Shown: piece after piece, positions 1 to 5,839 of the stretch
Layout of the letters: every line of letters begins with the position of its first letter
Position numbering within the stretch: position 1 is the stretch's first letter
Origin: Thermoanaerobaculia bacterium
GTDB taxonomy: Bacteria; Acidobacteriota; Thermoanaerobaculia; Multivoradales; UBA5704
Direction: 5' to 3'
NCBI GenBank assembly: GCA_030150965.1
Contig: JASLEW010000428.1
Span: forward strand, 1-6,855
DNA: 6,855 bases
Program-made: the position numbers and the translations under genes
Notes under the pieces: generated by a model
Told to the model about the DNA's origin: nothing
The model's database searches: none
Seen by the model: the letters and a program-made list of their open reading frames with translations, nothing else

Positions 1-109
1 CGCCGGCGGCCGGAGCGCCGCCCGTCCGGTGGAGCGCCACGCGCTCGCTCAGCGTGAGCGCCCTGTACCAGTCGGGTGCGCCGAGCGCGTCGGAGACAGG
101 GTTCGGCAT
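1..109 (-). CDS. N-terminus of an unidentified protein (5' end only, runs off left edge)
   Basis: An ATG at 109-107 opens a frame without stops to the window edge. It encodes 36 residues beginning MPNPVSDALGAPDWYRALTL and continuing SERVALHRTGG. A GGAGGG sequence lies 10 nt upstream, the right distance for a Shine-Dalgarno site, and the residue mix looks like a real protein rather than the Arg/Pro-rich strings of shadow frames. The gene follows the permease on the same strand after a 190-bp gap, so it could be a distal operon member or have its own promoter. I do not recognise the product with confidence. The pattern 'D-W-Y-R-A-L-T-L-x-E-R' followed by Val/Leu reminds me of the N-termini of some LanM-type lanthipeptide synthetases, but 36 residues cannot establish that. 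The start site is well supported and the function is unknown. Confidence 0.6.
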   Translation of the reverse strand, partial: MPNPVSDALGAPDWYRALTLSERVALHRTGGAPAAG

Positions 110-299
110 CGGGTCAGGGCCCTCCGGCGACGAGGGACGGAGGCGGCGAGCGACGGTCCCTTCAGTCGTAGGTGCCGGAGGGCGCCCGGGGCGCGCCGCC
201 GGGGCGGCGGCCGGGCGGCGGCGTGCGCTGCGCCGGTCGTCGTGCGGGCTGCGCCATGCGGCATGCGCGCGGGCGGTGCTGCCGGCCGGGGCCGCCGTG
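110..299. other. Spacer between permease stop and left-edge gene
   Basis: 190 bp, extremely GC-rich. Apart from the ribosome binding site at 120-125 I see no sigma70-like promoter and no terminator with a T-tract. A frame in register with the permease stays open past its TGA (300-302) to the next TGA at 162-164, but its translation is Arg/Pro-rich and looks non-coding. An imperfect hairpin (GCGC-C-ATG, loop CGG, CAT-GCGC) lies at 251-268; without a following T-run it is a poor terminator candidate. Confidence 0.5.
120..125 (-). promoter_or_regulatory. Shine-Dalgarno site for the left-edge gene
   Basis: On the minus strand this reads GGAGGG, with 10 nt between it and the ATG at 109-107. It is the main evidence that a gene starts there, because the coding part inside the window is too short to judge by length. 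Confidence 0.6.
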
Positions 300-2945
300 T
301 CAATCGATCTTCAGCGCCGTGTGCGGGTCGATGCGCGCGGCGCGGCGCGCCGGGACGAGGCTGGCGGCGAGGGCGACGGCGCCCAGCAGGAGCGGCACGA
401 GCAGGAAGGTGACGGGGTCGGCGGCGCTGACCTCGAAGAGCTGATTCGCCAGCAGGCGGGAGAGCGCGAGGGCGCCTGCCAGGCCCAGGCCGATCCCCGC
501 CAGGGCGAGGCCCGCGCCCTGGCCGACGATCAGGCGGACCACCGCGGCACGCCGGGCGCCGAGCGCCAGGCGCACGCCGATCTCGTGGCGGCGCTGGGCC
601 ACCGAGTAGGCGATGACGCCGTAGATGCCGATCGCCGCCAGCAGGAGGGCGACGGTGGCGAAGGCGCTCAGCAGCAGGGTGCGGAAGCGCGGCTGCGCCA
701 CCGCGCCCGACATCGCCTGCTCGAGGGTCACGACGGAGCCGACGACGGCGTCCGGGTCGGCGGCCTGCACGGCGCGGCGCAGCGCCGGCGCCAGGTTGGC
801 GGCGCCGGCCGCCGCGCGCACGACCAGGATCTGCTTCAGGCCGACGTTCTGCGCGGCCGGCGTGTAATAGGCCGCGTCGGCGGGGTTGTCGAGGCCCAGG
901 TACCGGGTGTTGCCGACCACGCCGACCACCGCCATGTAGGGGCTGCCGGGGATGTCGGGGCCGCTGCGCTTGAGCCGCTGGCCCAGCGGGTCCTGGCCGG
1001 CGAACTCGTGCCGCGCCATGCCCTCGCTGAGGATGACCACCGGCAGGGAATCGGGCCGGTCACGCCGGTCGAAGAAGCGGCCGCGCAGGAGCGGGATGCC
1101 GAGGGTGCGGAAGTAGTCCGCGCCGACCGTGGGGGCCGAGACGATCGGATTCAGCGCTTCGGGGCTGAGCGGCCGGCCGGCGACCACGTAGGTGTCGGCG
1201 TCTCCCTCGCGGTCGGGCGGCAGGCTGTCGGAGACGGCGGCGGACTCGACGCCCGGCAGGTGCCGCACGCGGTCGAGCAGCCGCTCGTAGAAGGCGAGGC
1301 AGGCCGCGTCGCTCGGGTACTTCACCGGGCTCGGCGAGATCTGCAGGCTGAGGATGCGGCGCGGCTCCACCAGGAGGCCGATCCGGACGCGCTGCAGCTG
1401 GACGAAGCTGCGCAGGAAGAGCGCCGCGCCGGCGAGCAGGACCAGCGACAGCGCGATCTCGGCGACCACCAGCACGGCGCGCGTGCGCCGCCGGCGGCGG
1501 CCGGAGGAGGCGGTGTGGCCGCCCTCCCTGAGCGCCGTCACCAGGCCGGCGCGCGAGCTCTGCAGCGCCGGCGCCAGGCCGAAGACGACGCCGGTGGCGA
1601 GCGCGGTCAGCAGGGTGAAGCCGAGGACGGTGGCGTCGAGGCGGACCTCCTGCATGCGCGGCAGGTCGCCGGGGTTCCAGGTGCGCATCAGGCCGATGCC
1701 CGCCGCAGCCACCGCGACGCCTGCCGCGCCGCCGAGGAGGGCCAGGAGGGCGCTCTCGGTGAGCAGCTGGCGCAGCAGCCGGGCGCGGCCGGCGCCCAGG
1801 CCCAGGCGCACCGCCATCTCGCGTTCGCGCGCCGTGGCGCGCGCCAGCAGCAGGTTGGCGACGTTGACGGAGGCGATCAGCAGCACCAGGGTGACGGCGC
1901 CGAAGAGCACGAGCAGGGCCGGGCGCGCATCGCCCACGATCGCCTCGCGCAACGGCTGGAGCGGGAAGGTGAGGCGGGCGAGGCGCCGATCCGCCAGCTC
2001 GATCCGCCGGCCGATGGCATCCATCTCCGCCTGGGCCTGGGCGAGCGCGATGCCGGGCTTGAGGCGGGCGATGCCGCGGTAGAGGAACGGGCCGCGGCGG
2101 GTCGGCGGGTCGAACCGGAGGTTGGTCCAGACCTCGCTGTCCGGGCGGGGGAAATGGAACGTGGCCGGCATCACGCCGACCACCGTCGCGGCTCTCCCGT
2201 CCAGGTGGATGGTCTGGCCGACGATCCCGGGGTTGGCGGCGAAGCGGCGGCGCCACAACGACTCGGAGACCACGGCGAGCTGCGATTTCGCAGCGCCGTC
2301 CTCGCCGGCGACGAAGGCGCGGCCGAGCAGCGGGCGCACCCGGAGAGCGGAGAAGAAGCCGGCGGTCACCGCGGCGCCGGCCAGCTGCTCCGGCTCGCCG
2401 GCGCCGGAGAGGTCGAAGCGGCGCCGGAAGACCAGCGCCGGGTCCTCGAAGACGCGGTTGGCGGCCCGCCAGTCGAGGTAGTCGGCGAGGCAGAGGTTGC
2501 CGTAGGGGAAGTTCGAGCGCGCGAAATGCCGGGAGACCAGGACCAGGCTGCCCGGCTGGGGATACGGCAGCGGCCGCAGCAGGACGCCGTCGATGACGCT
2601 GAAGATGGCGGTGTTGGCGCCGATGCCGAGCGCCAGGGCGAGCAGCGCGACGGCGGCGAAGCCCGGGCTTCTGGCGAGGGCGCGCGCGCCGTAGCGCAGG
2701 TCGAGCCGGAGGCCGTCGAGGAAGGCGCCGGCGCGGACCGCGCGCACCCCCTCCTTGACCTGCTCGACGCCGCCGAGGTCGAGGCGGGCGGCACGCCGCG
2801 CCGCCTGCGGGCTCATGCCCGCCCGCGCCTTCTCCTCGGCGGCGAGCTCCAGGTAGGCGGCGAGCTCCTGATCGAGGTCGGCCTCGACGCGGGCGCGCCG
2901 CGACAGGTTCCGCCAGGTGCTGCGCAGCCGGGACAGGATGGGCAT
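300..2945 (-). CDS. MacB/FtsX-like ABC transporter permease (acidobacterial orphan permease, ADOP type)
   Basis: The 881-residue inner-membrane protein has the duplicated architecture of ADOP permeases. Residues 1-75 are a cytoplasmic helical prefix (EADLDQELAAYLELAAEEKA, then GMSPQAARRAARLDLGGVEQ). TM1 (about 94-119, with LALGIGANTAIFSVIDGVLL) leads into a first MacB-like periplasmic domain (120-335, with DYLDWR and FFSALRVRPLLGRAF). The first FtsX domain has TMs near 343-366, 395-419 and 439-461 and includes ASVNVANLLLARATAREREM. TM5 (488-512) precedes a second periplasmic domain (515-745, with YFRTLGIPLLRGRFF), and the second FtsX domain (about 754-874) contains RRHEIGVRLALGA and ends PARRAARIDPHTALKID. 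The eight helices match the family. Such permeases resemble the membrane part of MacB-type mechanotransmission transporters but carry no ATPase domain; substrate and ATPase partner are unknown. The start at 2945 is chosen because GGGGAGGAG lies 11 nt upstream; a start at 3035 would overlap padR by 68 bp and add an Arg/Pro-rich tail. Confidence 0.93.
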   Translation of the reverse strand: MPILSRLRSTWRNLSRRARVEADLDQELAAYLELAAEEKARAGMSPQAARRAARLDLGGVEQVKEGVRAVRAGAFLDGLRLDLRYGARALARSPGFAAVALLALALGIGANTAIFSVIDGVLLRPLPYPQPGSLVLVSRHFARSNFPYGNLCLADYLDWRAANRVFEDPALVFRRRFDLSGAGEPEQLAGAAVTAGFFSALRVRPLLGRAFVAGEDGAAKSQLAVVSESLWRRRFAANPGIVGQTIHLDGRAATVVGVMPATFHFPRPDSEVWTNLRFDPPTRRGPFLYRGIARLKPGIALAQAQAEMDAIGRRIELADRRLARLTFPLQPLREAIVGDARPALLVLFGAVTLVLLIASVNVANLLLARATAREREMAVRLGLGAGRARLLRQLLTESALLALLGGAAGVAVAAAGIGLMRTWNPGDLPRMQEVRLDATVLGFTLLTALATGVVFGLAPALQSSRAGLVTALREGGHTASSGRRRRRTRAVLVVAEIALSLVLLAGAALFLRSFVQLQRVRIGLLVEPRRILSLQISPSPVKYPSDAACLAFYERLLDRVRHLPGVESAAVSDSLPPDREGDADTYVVAGRPLSPEALNPIVSAPTVGADYFRTLGIPLLRGRFFDRRDRPDSLPVVILSEGMARHEFAGQDPLGQRLKRSGPDIPGSPYMAVVGVVGNTRYLGLDNPADAAYYTPAAQNVGLKQILVVRAAAGAANLAPALRRAVQAADPDAVVGSVVTLEQAMSGAVAQPRFRTLLLSAFATVALLLAAIGIYGVIAYSVAQRRHEIGVRLALGARRAAVVRLIVGQGAGLALAGIGLGLAGALALSRLLANQLFEVSAADPVTFLLVPLLLGAVALAASLVPARRAARIDPHTALKID

Positions 2946-2956
2946 GGCGCGCGTTT

Positions 2957-2965
2957 CTCCTCCCC
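2957..2965 (-). promoter_or_regulatory. Shine-Dalgarno site deciding the permease start
   Basis: On the minus strand this reads GGGGAGGAG, 11 nt before the ATG at 2945-2943. It sits in the 22-bp gap after the padR stop codon, so it supports the shorter permease start and coupled expression of the two genes. Confidence 0.75.
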
Positions 2966-2967
2966 GC

Positions 2968-3318
2968 CTAGGTGGCCGCGAGGGCGCTGGCGATGGCCAC
3001 CGCGACGCGGCGCCAGTGCTCGCTCTCGGTGGCAAGCTGCCGCTGTCCCGCCCGCGACAGCCGGTAGAACCTCGCCCGCCGCCGGTTCTCGGACTCGCCC
3101 CAGGCGGCGATCAGCCAGCCGGACTCCTCCATGCGGTGAAGGGCGGGGAAGAGCGAGCCGGGTTTGACCTGGAAGGTCCCGCCGGTGATCTGCTCGATGC
3201 GGCGCGCCACCCCCAGGCCGTGCAGCTCGCCCAGCGCCAGGGCCTTGAGGATCAGCAGATCGAGGGTCCCCTGGAGCAGGGGTGTCTGGCTGGCTGCCGC
3301 GTCGCCCGCTGCGCGCAT
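2968..3318 (-). CDS. PadR-family transcriptional regulator
   Basis: The 116-residue winged-helix DNA-binding protein is of the size usual for the short PadR subfamily associated with acidobacterial permeases. Visible hallmarks: LLQGTLDLLILKAL (residues 14-27, first helix), HGLGVARRIEQ (33-43), VKPGSLFPALHRMEESGW (51-68, recognition region), and the wing plus C-terminal helix RARFYRLSRAGQRQL (81-95) followed by ESEHW. PadR proteins generally act as dimeric repressors of their own operon and of adjacent membrane-protein genes. The gene ends 22 bp before the permease on the same strand, so it probably co-transcribes with and controls it. The start is fixed by a near-ideal AAAGGAG 10 nt upstream. 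No ligand can be predicted. Confidence 0.93.
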   Translation of the reverse strand: MRAAGDAAASQTPLLQGTLDLLILKALALGELHGLGVARRIEQITGGTFQVKPGSLFPALHRMEESGWLIAAWGESENRRRARFYRLSRAGQRQLATESEHWRRVAVAIASALAAT

Positions 3319-3328
3319 CCGGCGGCAT

Positions 3329-3335
3329 CTCCTTT
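3329..3335 (-). promoter_or_regulatory. Shine-Dalgarno site for padR
   Basis: On the minus strand this reads AAAGGAG, inside AGAAAGGAGATG, with 10 nt to the ATG at 3318-3316. The overlapping ATG at 3328-3326 is in another frame and too close to this site to use it. Confidence 0.8.
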
Positions 3336-3342
3336 CTGGCGG

Positions 3343-3359
3343 GGGCCGGTCACCGGCCC
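3343..3359. repeat. 17-bp perfect palindrome in the padR leader
   Basis: GGGCCGGTCACCGGCCC consists of two perfect 8-base arms around a single central base. It lies between the predicted padR promoter and its ribosome binding site, so in RNA it could fold into a stable hairpin about 7 nt upstream of the Shine-Dalgarno site. A GCCGGCCGGC palindrome follows at 3360-3369. It could be an RNA element or a protein operator; at this GC content, chance palindromes are also common. Confidence 0.4.
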
Positions 3360-3371
3360 GCCGGCCGGCGC

Positions 3372-3418
3372 CTCTCCTATAGAGAGTCTGTAGGACTATA
3401 CTGCCCTGGACCTATAGG
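3372..3418. promoter_or_regulatory. Putative PadR operator: cluster of CTATA(G) palindromes
   Basis: CTATA occurs at 3377-3381, 3396-3400 and 3412-3416. The first is flanked by CTCTC (3372-3376) and GAGAG (3382-3386), giving a 15-bp dyad. The third lies in the perfect palindrome CCTATAGG (3411-3418). Between them AGTC-TGTAG-GACT (3385-3397) is a further dyad, and TATAG (3378-3382) pairs with CTATA (3396-3400). The cluster spans the predicted spacer, -10 box and transcription start of padR, the classic position for a repressor site. Assignment to PadR is inferred from adjacency and from frequent autoregulation in the family. Confidence 0.5.
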
Positions 3419-3425
3419 CTGTCAA
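3395..3425 (-). promoter_or_regulatory. Predicted sigma70-type promoter of the padR-permease operon
   Basis: On the minus strand there is a perfect TTGACA (3425-3420) and a near-consensus TATAGT (3400-3395, 5 of 6), separated by 19 bp, slightly longer than the usual 17. Transcription would start near 3388, leaving a leader of about 70 nt. The stretch around 3371-3429 is strikingly AT-richer than its surroundings, as expected for a promoter in such GC-rich DNA. Palindromic CTATAG elements lie in the spacer, over the -10 box and just downstream. Confidence 0.6.
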
Positions 3426-3502
3426 TAGGGCGGGCATCGCCGCGACTGCGATCGTTCCGCGAGTACTGGCTGCGCCGGCATGGCCACGCTTGAGGTTTGG
3501 AC

Positions 3503-3518
3503 GGCCGCCCGGGCGGCC
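3503..3518. repeat. 16-bp perfect palindrome upstream of the propeller gene
   Basis: GGCCGCCCGGGCGGCC is perfectly self-complementary with no spacer, centred about 110 bp upstream of the ATG at 3623. It could be an operator or an RNA hairpin in the leader. Its all-GC composition in very GC-rich DNA makes a chance origin possible. Confidence 0.35.
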
Positions 3519-3609
3519 CCGTAAGCTCCATGTCGTGGGCACAGGAGCATCGAAGACGCTGGAGCGCCAGGCGTTGCGCTGCTCACGATCTGACGGGACG
3601 GGTGCCTCC

Positions 3610-3615
3610 GGAGGA
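3610..3615 (+). promoter_or_regulatory. Shine-Dalgarno site deciding the propeller gene start
   Basis: GGAGGA lies 7 nt before the ATG at 3623. Neither of the in-frame upstream ATGs (3497, 3530) has such a site, and only the 3623 start places the hydrophobic signal sequence near the N-terminus. Confidence 0.75.
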
Positions 3616-3622
3616 TCCTGGC

Positions 3623-5716
3623 ATGCGGCAGCATGAGGTCGTTCGAGGACGGGAGCACGGGGGCGCAGCCCTTCGGCCGGTATTGGCGGCGTGGACGGTG
3701 CTGGCGGCGTGGATCGCGGGGGTGGCGATGAGCGCGATGGTGGCCGCACCGGCGGCGGCGCTCACGGCGGGCGGCTCCTGGCAGGCGATCGGTCCCAGCG
3801 GCGGCCCGGCGCTCAGCCTGGCGGTGGACCCGGCCGACGCCGCGACGGCCTATGCGGCGTGCGGTCCGGGCGGCCTGTTCAAGACGGTGGACGGGGGCCT
3901 GAGCTGGAGCCACAGCGACGCCGGGCTGCTGCCGGGCGCGGTGATCCGGGTGGTGGTGGATCCGCTGACGCCTTCGACCGTCTACGCCGCCACCGTGGCG
4001 GTGACCTTCCGCTACACGTTCCAGATGTCCGGCGGCGGCGTCTTCAAGAGCACCGACGGCGGCGCCACCTGGTCGCCGGCCGGCAGCGGCCTGGGCGGCG
4101 CCGGCGAGTCCGCCGCGAGCCTGCTGAGCGATCTCGCCATCGATCCGCAGACGCCGTCCACGCTGTTCGCGGCGGTGGGCGACACGGTGTTCCGGTCGCA
4201 GGACGGCGCGGCATCCTGGACGGCGAGCGGCGCGGGCCTGCGGCCGAACCTGCGGGTCAAGACCGTGGTGCTCGATCCGGCGGCGCCGTCCACCGTCTAC
4301 GCGGGGACCTCGATCGGCGTCTGGAAGAGCACCGACGGCGGCGCGAGCTGGCTGCCCGCCCGCCAGGGCATGGCGCTGGCGCCGCTGGCGCCGATCGCCG
4401 CCCTGGCGGTCGATCCGCAGGCGCACGAGACCGTGTACGCCGGGGCGTCGCCGGGCAGCCTGGTCGACGGGCAGGCGCGCGGCCTCTACGTCAGCACGGA
4501 CGGCGGCGCGAGCTGGACGGCGCAGCCCGTCGCCGCCGGCAACCCGAGGGTCTCCTGCCTGGCGGTGTCGCCGGCCGATCACTCGGTTTTCGCCTGCGCC
4601 CAGGGCAGGGGCCTGTACCGCTCGCTCGGCGGCGGCGGCCGCTGGCAGCCGATCGATCAGGGGCTGCCGGCGACGGCGTTCGCCGCCGTCGCCATCGCGG
4701 CATCGCGGCCCGATCAGCTGCTGGCAGGCGTCGCCGCGGGCGGCAACGGCGGGCCGGCGGTCTACGCCAGCGCCGACGAGGGCTCGCTCTGGACGCCCGC
4801 CGGCGGCGGCCTCGCGGCGATCGATCCGGCGGCGCTGGCGGCCGATCCGGTGCGCGCCGGCCGGGTGTACGTCGGCACCGGCGCGAGCGGCGTCCTCGCC
4901 ACGACCGATGACGGCGGCGGCTGGGCGCCGGCCAACGCCGGGCTGGGGAGCGGCCTCCAGGTGAGCGCGCTGGCGGTCGATCCCCTGGCGCCGGCCACGC
5001 TCTATGCCGAGACGGACGGCGGCTTCTTCGTCAGCCACAACGGCGCCAGGCACTGGAGCCTTCCCGGCGCCGCGTTCCCGGCAGTGCCGGCGCTGGCGGT
5101 CGATCCGCACCGGCCGTCGACGCTCTACAGCGCCGCAACCCGGTCCACCTCCGGCTCGCCCTTCGAGGCGCAGTCCTTCTACAAGAGCGTCGACGGCGGC
5201 GCCACCTGGACGTTGCTGCTGCCCCAGGACACCGACATTCCCGCGTGCGCCGTGGCGCCGTCGGCGCCGGCGACCGTCTATGTCGCGCGGCAGCAGGAGA
5301 ACGTGATCTCGCTGCTGCGCAGCCAGAACGGCGGCGCCGCCTTCGTCAGGGTCTTCTCGCTGGCGGCGGGGTTCTTTCCGATCCTGGCGATCGATCCCGG
5401 CGATGCGGAGGTGCTGTATTTCGAGATCGCCGGCACGCCGTCCACCCAGCCGTCCGGCCTGTTCAAGAGCACGGACGGCGGGGCCACGCGGACCAGGCTC
5501 GCGGCGCCGGTCGCCGCGCTGCTGATCGATCCGGCGGATCCATCCGTGCTCTACGCCGGGACCGCGTCCGGCGTGGTGGTCAGCGCCGACGGCGGCGCCA
5601 CCTGGGCGGAGCTGGCGCCCGGCCTGCCACCGGCGGCCGTCTACCTGCTCGCCCGCGGCCCCGGCGCCCTGTACGCCGGCGTCGAGGGGCACGGCGTCTA
5701 CCGCCTGAGCCTGTAG
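3623..5716 (+). CDS. Secreted Asp-box (BNR-like) repeat protein, probable tandem beta-propeller
   Basis: A 697-residue protein with a signal peptide: basic N-region to R18, hydrophobic core about 19-42, likely cleavage after A44 or A46 (AAPAAA-LTAGG). The rest is repeats of about 41-61 residues: a strand with [LV]A[VI]DPxxPSTVYAGT, then a strand ending in an Asp-box such as FKSTDGGATW. Repeats begin near residues 66, 110, 171, 215, 261, 313, 356, 405, 450, 491, 542, 588, 634 and 675. The last lacks its Asp-box strand, which the N-terminal GSWQAIGP (51-58) could supply, closing the propeller. Fourteen blades fit two seven-bladed propellers, the layout seen in GH74 xyloglucanases. Asp-boxes occur in sialidases, GH74 enzymes, sortilin-like and YCF48-like proteins and do not define a function. 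I cannot identify a sialidase FRIP motif or catalytic site, so a binding or scaffold role is as likely as an enzyme. It has no visible membrane anchor or sorting tail, so it is predicted to be periplasmic or extracellular. Confidence 0.88.
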   Translation: MRQHEVVRGREHGGAALRPVLAAWTVLAAWIAGVAMSAMVAAPAAALTAGGSWQAIGPSGGPALSLAVDPADAATAYAACGPGGLFKTVDGGLSWSHSDAGLLPGAVIRVVVDPLTPSTVYAATVAVTFRYTFQMSGGGVFKSTDGGATWSPAGSGLGGAGESAASLLSDLAIDPQTPSTLFAAVGDTVFRSQDGAASWTASGAGLRPNLRVKTVVLDPAAPSTVYAGTSIGVWKSTDGGASWLPARQGMALAPLAPIAALAVDPQAHETVYAGASPGSLVDGQARGLYVSTDGGASWTAQPVAAGNPRVSCLAVSPADHSVFACAQGRGLYRSLGGGGRWQPIDQGLPATAFAAVAIAASRPDQLLAGVAAGGNGGPAVYASADEGSLWTPAGGGLAAIDPAALAADPVRAGRVYVGTGASGVLATTDDGGGWAPANAGLGSGLQVSALAVDPLAPATLYAETDGGFFVSHNGARHWSLPGAAFPAVPALAVDPHRPSTLYSAATRSTSGSPFEAQSFYKSVDGGATWTLLLPQDTDIPACAVAPSAPATVYVARQQENVISLLRSQNGGAAFVRVFSLAAGFFPILAIDPGDAEVLYFEIAGTPSTQPSGLFKSTDGGATRTRLAAPVAALLIDPADPSVLYAGTASGVVVSADGGATWAELAPGLPPAAVYLLARGPGALYAGVEGHGVYRLSL
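3818..5713 (+). repeat. Array of 14 diverged propeller-blade repeats within the secreted protein gene
   Basis: Each unit is about 123-183 bp and codes for one blade. DNA identity persists in the Asp-box part: AAGAGCACCGACGGCGGCGC occurs identically at 4046-4065 and 4325-4344, with close variants near 4490, 5180 and 5463. Asp-boxes at protein residues 88-95, 143-150, 192-199, 236-243, 291-298, 383-390, 427-434, 522-529 and 654-661 keep the Asp, the central Gly (Ala at 192-199's fifth position is adjacent) and the Trp. Those at 334-341 (Asp to Gly), 471-478 and 567-574 (Asp to Asn) and 616-623 (Trp to Arg) are degenerate. Confidence 0.8.
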
Positions 5717-5797
5717 CGCGAGGTCTGGCGGCCGAGAGGCGTCGCGACCGTCTGACCCGGATCACCGATCGCCTGCGCGGCGGCTGGATTCGCTTCT

Positions 5798-5818
5798 ACC
5801 GGCCCAATTGCGGCCGGT
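5798..5818. terminator. Weak hairpin, possible bidirectional terminator
   Basis: ACCGGCC (5798-5804) pairs perfectly with GGCCGGT (5812-5818) across a 7-nt loop CAATTGC. It lies about 80 bp past the propeller stop codon, between two convergent genes, where a terminator is expected. No T-tract follows on either strand, so classical intrinsic termination is doubtful. Confidence 0.3.
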
Positions 5819-5839
5819 CTCGCCGGTCAGGCGCTCACG

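Larger units (their letters stand above)
3319..3622. other. Divergent intergenic region between padR and the propeller gene
   Basis: About 300 bp separate the two divergent start codons. The padR-proximal half holds the padR leader, promoter and palindrome cluster. The half nearer the propeller gene contains the 16-bp palindrome at 3503-3518 and the GGAGGA ribosome binding site at 3610-3615. I find no convincing plus-strand -35/-10 pair; the best plus-strand -10 is TATACT at 3397-3402, overlapping the padR -10, without a recognisable -35. The frame of the propeller gene is open back to an ATG at 3497, but that stretch has no ribosome binding site and would put Arg-rich sequence ahead of the signal peptide. 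Confidence 0.55.

Noticed and set aside
251..268. Hairpin as a terminator for the permease operon
   Set aside because: The stem has a bulge, is short and lacks a T-tract; similar structures arise by chance at this GC content.
162..302. Open in-frame extension after the permease TGA (possible readthrough or selenocysteine)
   Set aside because: The 45-codon extension is Arg/Pro-rich, the permease already ends at the usual family position, and no selenocysteine-insertion hairpin is evident.
1060..2256. 398-codon minus-strand frame inside the permease gene
   Set aside because: Same strand as the permease but another frame; Pro/Arg-rich composition. The permease frame has unmistakable family motifs across this stretch.
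54..3167. 1037-codon plus-strand open frame opposite the permease and padR genes
   Set aside because: It mirrors the permease/PadR coding strand; its product is Gln/Asp/Arg/Gly-rich low-complexity sequence (e.g. GDQQHQGDGAEEHEQG) with no domain. Long antisense frames are expected opposite GC-rich genes.
2813..3328. 171-codon minus-strand frame overlapping padR
   Set aside because: Its ATG at 3328 sits directly on the padR Shine-Dalgarno region and the product is Pro/Arg-rich; the padR frame has clear family motifs.
3691..4911. 406-codon plus-strand frame overlapping the propeller gene
   Set aside because: Arg/Gly-rich out-of-frame shadow; the repeats are readable only in the 3623 frame.
3422..5692. 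756-codon minus-strand open frame opposite the propeller gene
   Set aside because: Arg/Gly/Ala-rich shadow of the Asp-box repeat gene. It also runs across the promoter region and has no supported start.
3818..5713. Repeats as a CRISPR or other non-coding array
   Set aside because: Periodic DNA similarity is explained by in-frame protein blade repeats of varying length; there are no conserved repeat-spacer units.
3623..5716. Annotation of the Asp-box protein as a sialidase
   Set aside because: Asp-boxes alone are not diagnostic; no FRIP-type motif or recognisable arginine triad is visible and there are far more repeats than in a six-bladed sialidase.
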